DNA of 64,000 nucleotides from Saccharopolyspora elongata (lineage in GTDB: Bacteria > Actinomycetota > Actinomycetes > Mycobacteriales > Pseudonocardiaceae). Positions 35,109-42,894 of this stretch are shown in pieces; within the stretch, counting starts at the first letter, position 1, and every line of letters begins with the position of its first letter. The stretch is taken from NCBI RefSeq assembly GCF_004348985.1, contig NZ_SMKW01000022.1, forward strand, positions 59,511-123,510, read 5' to 3'. A program made the position numbers and the translations under genes. The notes under the pieces are model-generated. The model saw only the letters and a program-made list of their open reading frames with translations, searched no databases and was not told the DNA's origin.

Positions 35109-35902
35109 TGGCCACACGCGCAGAACGAGGCGATCAGGTCCTACTAGGACAGGAAGACGGCGTCGATCGCGGCGTGTACGTGTACGGGATCGTCGGCCAC
35201 CGGGAGAAGCTTCCGGACGATCTGCCCTCGGTCGGAGATGGCGAGGAAGAGGTGGACCTGGCCTCGTACGGCAAGCTCTCCGCCCTGGTCAGCGAGGTGC
35301 AGCTCGCTCGTCCGCTAGGGACGCGCGAGGATTTGCTCGCGCATGAACGGGTACTCGACACCCTCGCGGCGGAGGCGACGGTGATACCGATGCGCTTCGG
35401 ATCCGTCGTGAGGACCAGGGAAGCCGTCGTCGACGAGCTCTTGGCACCCCATCAGGGGCATTTCGAGGAAATGCTCGAAGAGCTCGCCGGGCTGGTGCAG
35501 TTCACCGTTCGCGGCCGGTACGCGAACAACGCGCACCTCCGTGAGATCGTTTCCGAAGAGCCCGAGATCCAGGAACTCCGCGCCGCCCTTCAAGGGCTGC
35601 CCGAGGATGCGGGCTACGCCGAGCGCTTGAGGCTGGGCGAGCTGGTCAACAACGCGGTGGTCAGGAAACGTGAAGTTGATACCGAGACGCTGATCAGCTC
35701 TCTCGAGAAGTTCTCCGCTGCTTCCGCTTCACATGCGGTCGCGGGTGAGGACGACGCCATGCACGTCGCGTTCCTTGTTGATCGCGAGGCGGTGGCGCAG
35801 TTCGAGCAAGCAGTGGATGATCTCGGACGGCAGTGGGATGGGCGCGTCAACTTGCGGTTGATCGGGCCTCTCGCTCCCTACGACTTCCTGCCGGAGACCT
35901 GA
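35105..35902 (+). CDS. gvpF: Gas vesicle protein GvpF (GvpL/F family)
   Basis: A 265-residue GvpL/F protein: [15 protein letters not shown] at the start, then [29 protein letters not shown] and the C-terminal [11 protein letters not shown]. GvpF is a cytosolic chaperone/nucleation factor that binds GvpA. A 21-residue tail precedes the domain. The ATG overlaps the gvpA stop. A second family member (gvpL) lies downstream. Confidence 0.9.
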   Translation: MMATRAERGDQVLLGQEDGVDRGVYVYGIVGHREKLPDDLPSVGDGEEEVDLASYGKLSALVSEVQLARPLGTREDLLAHERVLDTLAAEATVIPMRFGSVVRTREAVVDELLAPHQGHFEEMLEELAGLVQFTVRGRYANNAHLREIVSEEPEIQELRAALQGLPEDAGYAERLRLGELVNNAVVRKREVDTETLISSLEKFSAASASHAVAGEDDAMHVAFLVDREAVAQFEQAVDDLGRQWDGRVNLRLIGPLAPYDFLPET

Positions 35903-35903
35903 C

Positions 35904-36155
35904 ATGGGGCTCATCACCGGACTGCTCACGCTTCCGCTGGCACCGGTCCGAGGTGCCGCATGGGTGGCTGAGCAGATCAAGCAGCACGCGGAGCGGCAGT
36001 ACTACGACCCCGCCTTGATCCAGCGCCAGATAGCCGACGTCGACGACGCGCACGCCGCCGGCGAGCTGACCGATCACGAGCGCGACGAGCTGCAAGCGGA
36101 CCTGCTGGCAAGGCTGTTCGAAGCGCAACGCCGACGTGACGCTGGGGAGATGTGA
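35904..36155 (+). CDS. gvpG: Gas vesicle protein GvpG
   Basis: An 83-residue GvpG: LPLAPVRGAAWVAEQIKQHAE at the N-terminus, then YYDPALIQRQIADVDDAHAAGE and a C-terminal helix. GvpG is a small helical accessory protein that works with GvpF/GvpL in early assembly. It starts one base after gvpF and overlaps gvpO. Confidence 0.9.
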   Translation: MGLITGLLTLPLAPVRGAAWVAEQIKQHAERQYYDPALIQRQIADVDDAHAAGELTDHERDELQADLLARLFEAQRRRDAGEM

Positions 36156-36616
36156 CTCCGGTGGCCACCACGCGGGACGACGACGCCCGGGACCGCGAGC
36201 CACCTGCTGAGCGCCCTCGGCGACCTCGGCCGCGGCAAACGGGATCGAAGGCGTCGGCGCCACGCGACGACCGTGCAGAGAAGGACCGCGAGCCGCAGCG
36301 AGTGCGTCGGGAACCGGAAGGTGAAGAGGACAGGCGAGGTAGTGCTGATGGGGGACGTTCGCTCAAGGCAGCCCAGGCCGCCCAGCTGGCCGTCCGCCAA
36401 GTGCATGAACTGACGGGCAGGCAGCCAGAGAGCGTCACCTCGCTCGAGCGCGTGGAAAACGGCTGGCGCGTAAGCGTCGAGGTGGTCGAGAGCCACCGGG
36501 TTCCGGACACGGCGGACATCCTGGCGGTGTACGAAGCGGAGCTGGACCAGGACGGCGACCTCCTTTCCTACCGCAGGGTCGATCGCTACTCGAGGGGACG
36601 AGGCGACGAACGATGA
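36152..36616 (+). CDS. gvpO: Gas vesicle protein GvpO
   Basis: A 154-residue protein. Residues 1-70 are Arg/Asp/Pro-rich and disordered; residues about 75-150 are the GvpO domain (AVRQVHELTGRQPESVTSLE, GWRVSVEVVESHRVPDTADI, YEAELDQDGDLLSYRRVDRY). GvpO is required for vesicle formation in haloarchaea and affects transcription there; in actinomycetes its role is open. GTG start overlaps the gvpG stop (GTGA). Confidence 0.9.
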   Translation: MTPVATTRDDDARDREPPAERPRRPRPRQTGSKASAPRDDRAEKDREPQRVRREPEGEEDRRGSADGGRSLKAAQAAQLAVRQVHELTGRQPESVTSLERVENGWRVSVEVVESHRVPDTADILAVYEAELDQDGDLLSYRRVDRYSRGRGDER

Positions 36617-37083
36617 ACGGGCACGATCGCGAGGAGCGGATGACGGCACCGGAGGTTCGAGGCGGCGGGGCGCGGGCACCCGCCTGGTACGGACAGCGCG
36701 CGGCACCACCTGCCAGACAGGAGTCCGCGAATCTCGCGGACATCCTCGAACGCGTCTTGGACAAGGGGATCGTCATCGCCGGTGACATCCAGGTGAACCT
36801 GCTCGACATCGAGTTGCTGACCATCAAACTCCGGCTCGTGGTCGCCTCGGTGGAACGCGCCCGCGAGATGGGGATCGATTGGTGGGAGCACGACCCCACT
36901 CTGTCGTCCGGCCACCGCGATCTGGCCGAAGAGAACCGGCAGCTGCGCTCTCAGGTCCGGGCGCTCGAGTCCGAACGCGGCACACCGCAGGGCGCGATAG
37001 AGCAAGACGAAGACGAACAACGCCGTGAGCGTCATCGAAGCGCACCTCCTCGGCGCACCTCTGAGGAGCAGGACCGTGGCTGA
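36613..37083 (+). CDS. gvpJ: Gas vesicle protein of the GvpA/J family (GvpJ)
   Basis: A 156-residue protein. Residues 40-91 form a GvpA-like core (LADILERVLDKGIVIAGDIQ, LLDIELLTIKLRLVVASVERA) followed by GIDWW and a charged coiled-coil-like tail with a Leu/Gln/Arg pattern. The DWW end of the core is typical of GvpJ, a minor shell protein thought to act at the conical tips. The start overlaps gvpO (ATGA). Confidence 0.87.
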   Translation: MNGHDREERMTAPEVRGGGARAPAWYGQRAAPPARQESANLADILERVLDKGIVIAGDIQVNLLDIELLTIKLRLVVASVERAREMGIDWWEHDPTLSSGHRDLAEENRQLRSQVRALESERGTPQGAIEQDEDEQRRERHRSAPPRRTSEEQDRG

Positions 37084-37852
37084 AACCTTGTCCTACGTTT
37101 ACGCGATCTCCCGGAAGGGCGCCGACCTGCAGCCCGGAGCCACGGGGATCGCCGGGTCGGAGGTTCGGCTGGTCAGCTCTGGCGAGTTGACGGCGTTGGT
37201 CAGCACGGTGTCCGCTGAGGAGTTCGGCGAGCAAGGGCTGCGGAAGAACTTGGAAGACCTGCGGTGGCTGGAAAGAACGGTGCGCGAGCACAATCGCGTC
37301 GTCGACGCAGCAGCTGCCACCTCGACCGTCGCGCCACTGGCGTTGGCCACGGTCTACTACAACGATGCTCGGGTCCAGGCTGCATTGACCGAACAAGCGC
37401 CCATGTTCCTCGACGTCCTGGAGCTGATAGCCGGCCGCACGGAGTGGGGGGTCAAGGCATACGCGGACCTCGTCGGGAGTACGTCCGGGGAACCTGCTGA
37501 GCCGGAGACCGGCGAGGGTGAGCGCCCGGGACAGGCTTACCTCCGCAAGATCCGGGAGCAGAGGAAGGGGCGGGCCGAGGCAGAGCATGAAGCAGTGGAG
37601 CGAGCAAGTGAGATCCACGATGCCTTGAGCGAGCTCGCTCACGCGAACCGCGTGCACCCGCCGCAGAATCGCGACCTCGCGGCCTATCGAGGCTTGATGG
37701 TGCTCAACGGTGCCTACCTGGTCGACGACGCGCGGACCGAGGAGTTCACCTCCGCGATCGACGAAATCAAGAGCGGAAGCTCCCTGCAGATCGAGCTCAC
37801 GGGGCCTTGGGCGCCGTACTCGTTCGCGGTGGTATCTGCGGAGAGGCAGTGA
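37076..37852 (+). CDS. gvpL: Gas vesicle protein GvpL (GvpL/F family)
   Basis: A 258-residue second GvpL/F paralogue: LSYVYAISRKG at the start, WLERTVREHNRVVDAAA, and the C-terminal IELTGPWAPYSF. It has an internal charged helix (about 140-180) that gvpF lacks. GTG 37076 is chosen because GAGGAG lies 7 bp upstream; it starts inside the gvpJ 3' end. GTG 37025 is an alternative. Confidence 0.88.
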   Translation: MAETLSYVYAISRKGADLQPGATGIAGSEVRLVSSGELTALVSTVSAEEFGEQGLRKNLEDLRWLERTVREHNRVVDAAAATSTVAPLALATVYYNDARVQAALTEQAPMFLDVLELIAGRTEWGVKAYADLVGSTSGEPAEPETGEGERPGQAYLRKIREQRKGRAEAEHEAVERASEIHDALSELAHANRVHPPQNRDLAAYRGLMVLNGAYLVDDARTEEFTSAIDEIKSGSSLQIELTGPWAPYSFAVVSAERQ

Positions 37853-38088
37853 GCGCGGCGATGACCACAGGACAAGACGTCAGCACGCGAACTGTTCGGG
37901 ATGCTCGTGAGATCGCGCTCGTCGACCTTCTCGACCGGCTGCTGGCCGGCGGAGTGGTGCTCACCGGAGACGTCACCATCTCCTTGGCTGGAGTGGACCT
38001 GGTGCGGGTCTCGTTGCGGGCCATCATCACATCGATCCAAGAGAGCACGATGAACGTCGACTCCTGGGAGCGGGGCAGCGATGGGTGA
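37849..38088 (+). CDS. gvpS: Gas vesicle protein GvpS (GvpA/J family)
   Basis: A 79-residue GvpA-like protein: IALVDLLDRLLAGGVVLTGD, then ISLAGVDLVRVSLRAIITSI. The short length, GGVVLTGD turn and position between gvpL and gvpK mark GvpS. GTG 37849 overlaps the gvpL stop and has GGAG 5 bp upstream; ATG 37861 is possible but has no ribosome site. It overlaps gvpK. Confidence 0.85.
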   Translation: MSAAMTTGQDVSTRTVRDAREIALVDLLDRLLAGGVVLTGDVTISLAGVDLVRVSLRAIITSIQESTMNVDSWERGSDG

Positions 38089-38407
38089 ACCGTCCGGAGA
38101 ACAACGGATCGGCCGGTCGGGAAGACTGCAGCACCGCATCGAAACCGATGCGGAGTCGGTCCAGCGCGATCTGGTCCGGCTCGTGCTGACCATCGTCGAG
38201 TTGCTGCGCCAGCTCATGGAGCGCCAGGCCTTGCGCCGAGTCGACCAAGGCACGCTCGATGATGAGCAGGTCGAAGAGCTGGGGCTGGCCCTCATGAAGC
38301 TGGAACAGGCGATGACGGAACTGCGCGACCGATTTGAGCTCTCCGCCGACGATCTCAACCTCGACCTCGGTCCGCTCGGCCCCCTGCTGCCGCGGGACGA
38401 CCAGTGA
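38081..38407 (+). CDS. gvpK: Gas vesicle protein GvpK
   Basis: A 108-residue GvpK: RIETDAESVQRDLVRLVLTIVELL near the start, MERQALRRVDQGTLDDEQVEELG, and LNLDLGPLGPLL at the end. It is an essential accessory protein in all studied clusters. Last gene of the operon; its start overlaps gvpS and a strong hairpin follows 38 bp after its stop. Confidence 0.92.
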   Translation: MGEPSGEQRIGRSGRLQHRIETDAESVQRDLVRLVLTIVELLRQLMERQALRRVDQGTLDDEQVEELGLALMKLEQAMTELRDRFELSADDLNLDLGPLGPLLPRDDQ

Positions 38408-38444
38408 TGGTCACCTGGCAGCGCGTTCTTGTGGACATCGCGAA

Positions 38445-38478
38445 GTGGGCCGCACACCAGCGGGGGTGCGCGGCCCAC
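38445..38478. terminator. Terminator of gvp operon and csbD
   Basis: GTGGGCCGC (38445-38453) pairs with GCGGCCCAC (38470-38478), 9-bp stem extended by inner CAC/GTG pairs. It lies between the convergent gvpK and csbD ends. Confidence 0.8.
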
Positions 38479-38489
38479 GAAACATGTGA

Positions 38490-38693
38490 CTAGCCGTCTT
38501 GGTCGGGTTTCTTGTCCTTGTGCCCGGTGACGGCATCCTTTACCTTGTCCGCCGCCTGCTTCAGAGCACTCGTAGTCTGCTCGCCCTTGCCTGCGGCTTC
38601 TTTCTCCTTGTCGCCGGTGGCTTGACCGAGCTTCTCCTTCGCCTTGCCGGCAATTTCTTCGGCCTTGTGCTTGGCCTTGTCGCCTGTGCCCAT
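38490..38693 (-). CDS. CsbD-family stress protein
   Basis: A 67-residue, Lys/Ala/Glu-rich hydrophilic protein with the CsbD pattern (KHKAEEIAGKAKEKLGQATGD). CsbD of Bacillus is a SigB-controlled general-stress protein of unknown mechanism. ATG 38693 has AAAGGAG 6 bp upstream. The SigF-like box about 87 bp upstream (38780-38805) fits that regulation. Confidence 0.9.
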   Translation of the reverse strand: MGTGDKAKHKAEEIAGKAKEKLGQATGDKEKEAAGKGEQTTSALKQAADKVKDAVTGHKDKKPDQDG

Positions 38694-38779
38694 GTCATGC
38701 TCCTTTGGTACGGCTGCTGAGACCCCGCACGCCTTCGCGTAAAGCTCAACCCGATGGTCTTGCGAAGTCGCTCCATGCT

Positions 38780-38805
38780 TACCCCCGACGCGTTGGTCGT
38801 ACACC
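38780..38805 (-). promoter_or_regulatory. SigB/SigF-type promoter of csbD
   Basis: On the minus strand GGTGT (38805-38801), 16 bases, GGGTA (38784-38780). A CsbD homologue is a known alternative-sigma target, which supports reading this motif as a real promoter. Confidence 0.7.
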
Positions 38806-38869
38806 TTGAGGTACTTGTGACGTGTGACACTGCTGTTGTGCACGGATTGCTACGAGGCTGGAAGTAGGC

Positions 38870-38895
38870 AATAGGTTGCCGCTCGACAACCTATT
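38870..38895. promoter_or_regulatory. Inverted repeat upstream of the 38967 gene
   Basis: AATAGGTTG, 8 bases, CAACCTATT: a perfect 9-bp inverted repeat between the divergent csbD and 38967 genes. It could be an operator, or a hairpin in a leader. Confidence 0.5.
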
Positions 38896-38966
38896 CGGAT
38901 ACTCGTCCATTGCCCGGATTCCCGTTGTGCGGTCCCGGGTACCCGATGGAAACTCAAGGTTCGGTG

Positions 38967-39290
38967 ATGGCCATGATTCGGATCAAGGTGGCACTGGCGA
39001 ACCTCGTCAGGATCTTGCTCGGCTGGTGGGGTGGGGTGAAACCGGCCTTGAGGCGCCTCGGCCGCAAAGCATTCCAACGGATTCGAACGGTGTCCGCGGC
39101 ACTCGCGGGTGCTTTCGGAAAGCTTTCACGGGCAGTGCCAGGTGTGGTGCGCGGGCGAAGGTTCGGGTTCTCCGGGAGTGCCAAGAAATCGAGAAGCGTT
39201 TTCGGGCGTCGTTCCAGTCGAGGAAGGCGCTCGGGGCGGGCAGGTGCGAGTCACAGGAAGCGAATGAAACTCCGGGGCGGCAAGAGATAG
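38967..39290 (+). CDS. Small basic amphipathic protein, unknown
   Basis: A 107-residue, strongly basic protein. The N-terminus (MAMIRIKVALANLVRILLGW) is an amphipathic or membrane-seeking helix followed by WGGVKPALRRLGRKAF; the second half is Arg/Ser/Gly-rich. Its first 40 residues align by eye with those of the gene at 40077 (MIKINAYLATLLGYLLRVWG...KIALRLVRK), so the two are likely paralogues. No family recognised. Starts at 38946 and 38973 are possible. It lies between the gvp operon and the second asp23. Confidence 0.55.
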   Translation: MAMIRIKVALANLVRILLGWWGGVKPALRRLGRKAFQRIRTVSAALAGAFGKLSRAVPGVVRGRRFGFSGSAKKSRSVFGRRSSRGRRSGRAGASHRKRMKLRGGKR

Positions 39291-39294
39291 TCGC

Positions 39295-39936
39295 GTGTTC
39301 GCCTCCGATCGGCAGAGGGATCCCAGGTCGGAGGCGATTCTGGAAAACGGGGTTGATGTGAGAGAAGCAAATGCCCCTCCGGGGCGGCGAAAGGAACAGA
39401 CCGGGGCGGTCATCGGCGATCGAAGTGGGCGGGATGAGTCCCGATCGCAACGAGAAATCGCATCGTCCGGACGAGCCCACAGGCGGCCGACGTTCGCGTC
39501 GGCGGAGTCGACCGCCGGAAACGTGGCCGATCGCAGCGGTGCACCCGCTGAGGTCGGCGAGGGCATGGCAGTTGCGATGGAGCGGTTGGAGAACAGCCTC
39601 TTGCGCCTCGTCCGCGCCGCGGTCGAAGCCTGCGCACAGCTCATCTCGACGAAGATCGAGAGAGCGGTCGGCAAACTCGCCGAACGCGCGGACAAGTCCG
39701 GGCCGGTGCCTGGGGCTGCGCTTCGGGCGGCGCGGGCAGCGCTCCTCGGGAAGAGTCCGGTCTGGGCGGCGATCAAGGGTGCAATAGCCGGAATGAGCTG
39801 GCAGACCAAGCTCATCTTGGTGGCCGCGATGATCTTGTTGCCCATCCTGCTGGTCGTGTTGGGCGTGGTCCTCCTGCTGGTGCTGATCGTGCGTGCCGTT
39901 GTGGTGGCGTTCCGCGCGGCAACGCAGCGAGGTTGA
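39295..39936 (+). CDS. Protein with disordered N-terminus and C-terminal membrane segment
   Basis: A 213-residue frame four bases after the preceding stop. Residues 1-85 are Arg/Ser/Glu-rich and disordered. From about 90 it is helical (GMAVAMERLENSLLRLVRAAVE) and it ends in one or two hydrophobic segments (LILVAAMILLPILLVVLGVV then LLLVLIVRAVVV). An internal ATG at 39564 behind GAGGGC could be the true start, giving a 123-residue tail-anchored protein. No family recognised. Confidence 0.5.
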   Translation: MFASDRQRDPRSEAILENGVDVREANAPPGRRKEQTGAVIGDRSGRDESRSQREIASSGRAHRRPTFASAESTAGNVADRSGAPAEVGEGMAVAMERLENSLLRLVRAAVEACAQLISTKIERAVGKLAERADKSGPVPGAALRAARAALLGKSPVWAAIKGAIAGMSWQTKLILVAAMILLPILLVVLGVVLLLVLIVRAVVVAFRAATQRG

Positions 39937-40076
39937 GGCACTGCTTGATCGTGCCTCACTGGATCGGGCGATGCTTGAAGGTATGAACTCGCGAATGGCG
40001 TCCGGCTCCCTGCGGCTGAAGAATGGGTTGCAACCGTTGGCACGTGTGGCGGCATCGCTGATTTGGAGCTCGAGAC

Positions 40077-40538
40077 ATGATAAAGATCAACGCTTATCTG
40101 GCCACGCTCCTTGGCTATTTGCTGCGCGTCTGGGGCATGGCCAAGATCGCATTGCGCCTCGTTCGAAAGACTGTCCAGGACGTGCTTAAAACTCGTGCGT
40201 CGAGGCGTCACGGCAAACGCAGGTTCACCCGGAGGTCAAAGGTCCACGAGCGGCGGATGGTGCTTTTGCGGCGCACGAGCATGGTGGCAGCGGGGAGCGC
40301 AGCAGCGGCTGCCATGGCGTACGTCGTTTACCGCATGGTGCGTTCGTCGAAGGAACCGGAGGAACGTCGGCTCGGGCGGGAGGAAGCCCCCGAAGAAGCC
40401 GAAGCATCGACTGACGAGGGTGCCCGGCCGGCCGGGGAGACGTTCCCACCCGAGGACGCCATCCCGGCAGCCAGGGCAGCCGAAACGACCAGTACCGGGA
40501 AGCGAGGTCGAATGGCCCGGCTTCGTGGTTCCCGCTGA
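40077..40538 (+). CDS. Basic membrane-associated protein, paralogue of the 38967 product
   Basis: A 153-residue protein with GGAG upstream. Its N-terminal amphipathic helix region resembles that of the 38967 product. A hydrophobic segment follows (MVAAGSAAAAAMAYVVYRMV, about residues 63-82), then a Glu/Pro/Ala-rich acidic stretch and a short basic tail. Function unknown; the set 38967-39295-40077 looks like one module. Confidence 0.55.
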   Translation: MIKINAYLATLLGYLLRVWGMAKIALRLVRKTVQDVLKTRASRRHGKRRFTRRSKVHERRMVLLRRTSMVAAGSAAAAAMAYVVYRMVRSSKEPEERRLGREEAPEEAEASTDEGARPAGETFPPEDAIPAARAAETTSTGKRGRMARLRGSR

Positions 40539-40615
40539 CGGCCGACGATTGCCGACCTCGCAGGAGTCACGCGCTCGGCCAGCGATGCCGAGACGCCTAC
40601 GCGATCACGGTGCGG

Positions 40616-40867
40616 CTACTTCTCGACGACGGTGACCCTGGCCGTCTCTCGTGGCGGCGCTTGTTCGGGTAGTTCCACGCTCCCGCCTTGGTGAGCGCGG
40701 GTTTCCCGAATCATGTCGCGGATCTCGCTCAAGAGCAGGGCTTGAGCCATCGTCGCCCAGTACAGCGCTTCATCCTTCGGCTTGATTTGTTCGGCGGCCG
40801 CTCGTGCCCGGGCAAGAGCTCGGTCCGGATCGGTGACGATCTTGCTGGTCTTGTTGTCCTTGGCCAT
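40616..40867 (-). CDS. Small hypothetical protein, possibly leaderless
   Basis: An 83-residue frame: a basic start, a helix ARARAAAEQIKPKDEALYWA, then a polar C-terminus. ATG 40867 lies only 9 bases from the -10 of a SigF-like box (40878-40903), so the transcript would start at or next to the start codon; GTG 40873 is less likely. No ribosome site is visible, which fits a leaderless mRNA. Function unknown. Confidence 0.55.
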   Translation of the reverse strand: MAKDNKTSKIVTDPDRALARARAAAEQIKPKDEALYWATMAQALLLSEIRDMIRETRAHQGGSVELPEQAPPRETARVTVVEK

Positions 40868-40877
40868 GACCACGCAA

Positions 40878-40903
40878 TACCCGCGGCCGCGATCATCAAC
40901 ACC
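40878..40903 (-). promoter_or_regulatory. SigB/SigF-type promoter, leaderless transcript
   Basis: On the minus strand GGTGT (40903-40899), 16 bases, GGGTA followed by T (40882-40877). Same form as the csbD and 27156 boxes. The distance to ATG 40867 leaves room for at most a few leader bases. Confidence 0.65.
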
Positions 40904-40974
40904 GCGGCGCGCCGAGTCCGTGATCGTGAAGTCGAGGGGGTCGGCCGGCGAAACGAGGAGGGGAGGCGGTGGTG

Positions 40975-41472
40975 ATGGCCAAGGAAGAGACCGGGAAGCG
41001 GAGTCGTGAGGACGTCAGCACGGAAGGGAGCTGGGCAACCACGTCGGGACGAGTCAGAGAGGCTGCACCGACGGCTGAGGTCGCCGAGACCGAGCACGGT
41101 CGCACGACGATCGCCGCTGGGGTGGTGCAGAAGATCGCTGCAGTCGCCACTCGCGAAGTCTCGGGAGTGGCGGCACTCGGTGGGGGAGCGGCCCGGGCAT
41201 TCGGCGCGATCCGGGAACGGATCCCTGGCTCGAGCGCTTCGCAAACGTCGGGGGTGGCGGTGGAGGTCGGCGAGACGCAGGCTGCCATCGACCTGGACAT
41301 CACCGTGGAGTACGGGTCCGCGCTGGTGGATCTGGCGAGGGCGGTGCGCCGCAACATCATCACCGCGGTGGAGCGCATGACCGGACTGGAGGTCGTGGAG
41401 GTCAACATCGCAGTCACCGATATCCGCCTGCCCGGTGAGGAGAAAGCCCCCGCGCCCACCCGGGTCGAGTGA
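40975..41472 (+). CDS. Asp23/Gls24-family protein, copy 2
   Basis: A 165-residue paralogue of the 30372 product: polar first 40 residues, then VVQKIAAVATREVSGVAALGG, RAFGAIRERIPG, VEVGETQAAIDLDITVEYG and VERMTGLEVVEVNI. ATG 40975 lies behind GGGAGG. It closes the gas-vesicle region on the right as copy 1 opens it on the left, and precedes the dehydrogenase at 41521 by 48 bp, possibly in one transcript. Confidence 0.88.
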   Translation: MAKEETGKRSREDVSTEGSWATTSGRVREAAPTAEVAETEHGRTTIAAGVVQKIAAVATREVSGVAALGGGAARAFGAIRERIPGSSASQTSGVAVEVGETQAAIDLDITVEYGSALVDLARAVRRNIITAVERMTGLEVVEVNIAVTDIRLPGEEKAPAPTRVE

Positions 41473-41520
41473 TGATCTCCGTCGGGCCGGGAGCACAGAA
41501 CACAGAGGAGGAGCGTGCCG

Positions 41521-42567
41521 GTGAAGGCTGCCACCGTGGTGCCCGGAAAGCCGGAGCTGTCGGCGGTCACCGAGCTGCCCGATCCCGTTCCGCAGCCGGG
41601 CGAGCTACTCGTGCGAGGACTGCTGGTGGGGTTCTGCCGCCTTGATCGTGATGTCACCGAACATGCGCATGGTGCCTTGCCGCCGGGGCAGGACCGCATG
41701 GTCCTCTTCCACGAATCCGTCGGCCAGGCGATCCACGCTCCTGCGATCAGCGGGTTCCAGGATGGCGACTACGTGGTCGGTGTCGTCCGGCGTCCGGACC
41801 CGCAGCCGTGCGAGGCGTGCGCCGCCGGGCAGTGGGACTTCTGCCTCAACGGTGAGTACACCGAACGCGGTATCCGGGGCCTGGACGGATTCGGTGCTCA
41901 GCTATGGACCGTCGAGCCCCAGTTCGCGATCAAGGTCAGTCCTGGGCTCGGCGCTCTGGGCGTGCTGACCGAGCCCGCATCGGTGGTGGCCAAGGCGTGG
42001 GAGCAGGTCGACATGATCGGTCGACGCGCCTACTTCGCTCCCCACCGCGCGCTGGTGACCAGGGCTGGACCGATCGGCCTGCTCGCCGCGCTGCTAGGCG
42101 TCCAGCGCGGCTTGGAGGTGCATGTCCTCGACCAGGTCGCCGAGGGGCCGAGACCCGATCTGGTCCGTGCGCTGGGCGCCACCTACCACACCTCGCTGGA
42201 CGATCTGCGTTGCGAACCGGAGGTCGTGATCGAGACGACCGGATCCGGCAGGCTGGTGTTCGAGGTCCTGCAGCACACCGCGCGCAACGCCATCACCGTG
42301 CTGACCGGTCTCGCGGGCCACCACCGCACCATGCCCTTCCCCGCGGAGGCAGCGATCGACAACGAGTTGATGCTGGACAACGACGTCGTTGTGAGCAGCG
42401 TGAACGCCAACCTGCGCCACTACAAACAGGCCGTGCAGGCGTTGGCCGCCGCAGATCGGAACTGGCTGGAATCCTTGATCAGCCGCCGGATCCCGTTGCG
42501 CAACTGGACCGATGTCTTCGACACGGGACCTGACGACGTGAAGGTCGTCGTAGACCTCCAAGCCTGA
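41521..42567 (+). CDS. Glucose 1-dehydrogenase-like zinc dehydrogenase
   Basis: A 348-residue medium-chain dehydrogenase of the archaeal-type glucose dehydrogenase branch. The zinc ligands are in GFCRLD and FHESVG, a structural-zinc-like cluster is PCEACAAGQWDFC, and NGEYTERGIRGLDGFGA is the substrate-loop signature of this branch. The nucleotide motif has decayed to RAGPIGLLAA but is recognisable. It would oxidise glucose or a similar aldose with NAD(P). GTG 41521 is chosen because GAGGAG ends 7 bp upstream. Confidence 0.82.
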   Translation: MKAATVVPGKPELSAVTELPDPVPQPGELLVRGLLVGFCRLDRDVTEHAHGALPPGQDRMVLFHESVGQAIHAPAISGFQDGDYVVGVVRRPDPQPCEACAAGQWDFCLNGEYTERGIRGLDGFGAQLWTVEPQFAIKVSPGLGALGVLTEPASVVAKAWEQVDMIGRRAYFAPHRALVTRAGPIGLLAALLGVQRGLEVHVLDQVAEGPRPDLVRALGATYHTSLDDLRCEPEVVIETTGSGRLVFEVLQHTARNAITVLTGLAGHHRTMPFPAEAAIDNELMLDNDVVVSSVNANLRHYKQAVQALAAADRNWLESLISRRIPLRNWTDVFDTGPDDVKVVVDLQA

Positions 42568-42646
42568 CACCAGCACCCTGACGGCTTCGATCCCGGTCGA
42601 ATCCCGTTGCAGCGGCACGGGATACCGCGCGGGGTGGAGCGTTGAC

Positions 42647-42769
42647 ATGGCGAACGATCGAACCGCGGCCGTGGCGGTCGCGAAAGCGACCATTGTGGAC
42701 GAATGGCAGGCCAGACGGGCCGTCGCGGTTCTTCTTCGGGCCGCTCGGCGACCACGCGCGGAGCCGTAG
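42647..42769 (+). CDS. Possible 40-residue basic peptide
   Basis: ATG 42647 has GGAG 7 bp upstream. The frame reads MANDRTAAVAVAKATIVDEW and ends in an Arg-rich helix. No family recognised. Together with about 130 bp on each side it is all I can see in the 327-bp gap between the dehydrogenase and the TPP enzyme. Confidence 0.35.
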   Translation: MANDRTAAVAVAKATIVDEWQARRAVAVLLRAARRPRAEP

Positions 42770-42894
42770 CAGCGCGTCGAGGAAGAGCGCGACCGGGAAC
42801 GCGATTGACGCCGCGCCTGATCGGGTAGCCGAAGGCGCGTACCGGCGTCCGGCCTCGGACGCTTGCCGTCGATGTGGTTTGTCGAGGTGCTGTG

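Noticed and set aside
42781..42827. GGGTA before the TPP enzyme as a tenth SigF-type box
   Set aside because: No GTTT- or GGTGT-like -35 lies at 15-17 bases, so only half of the motif is present.
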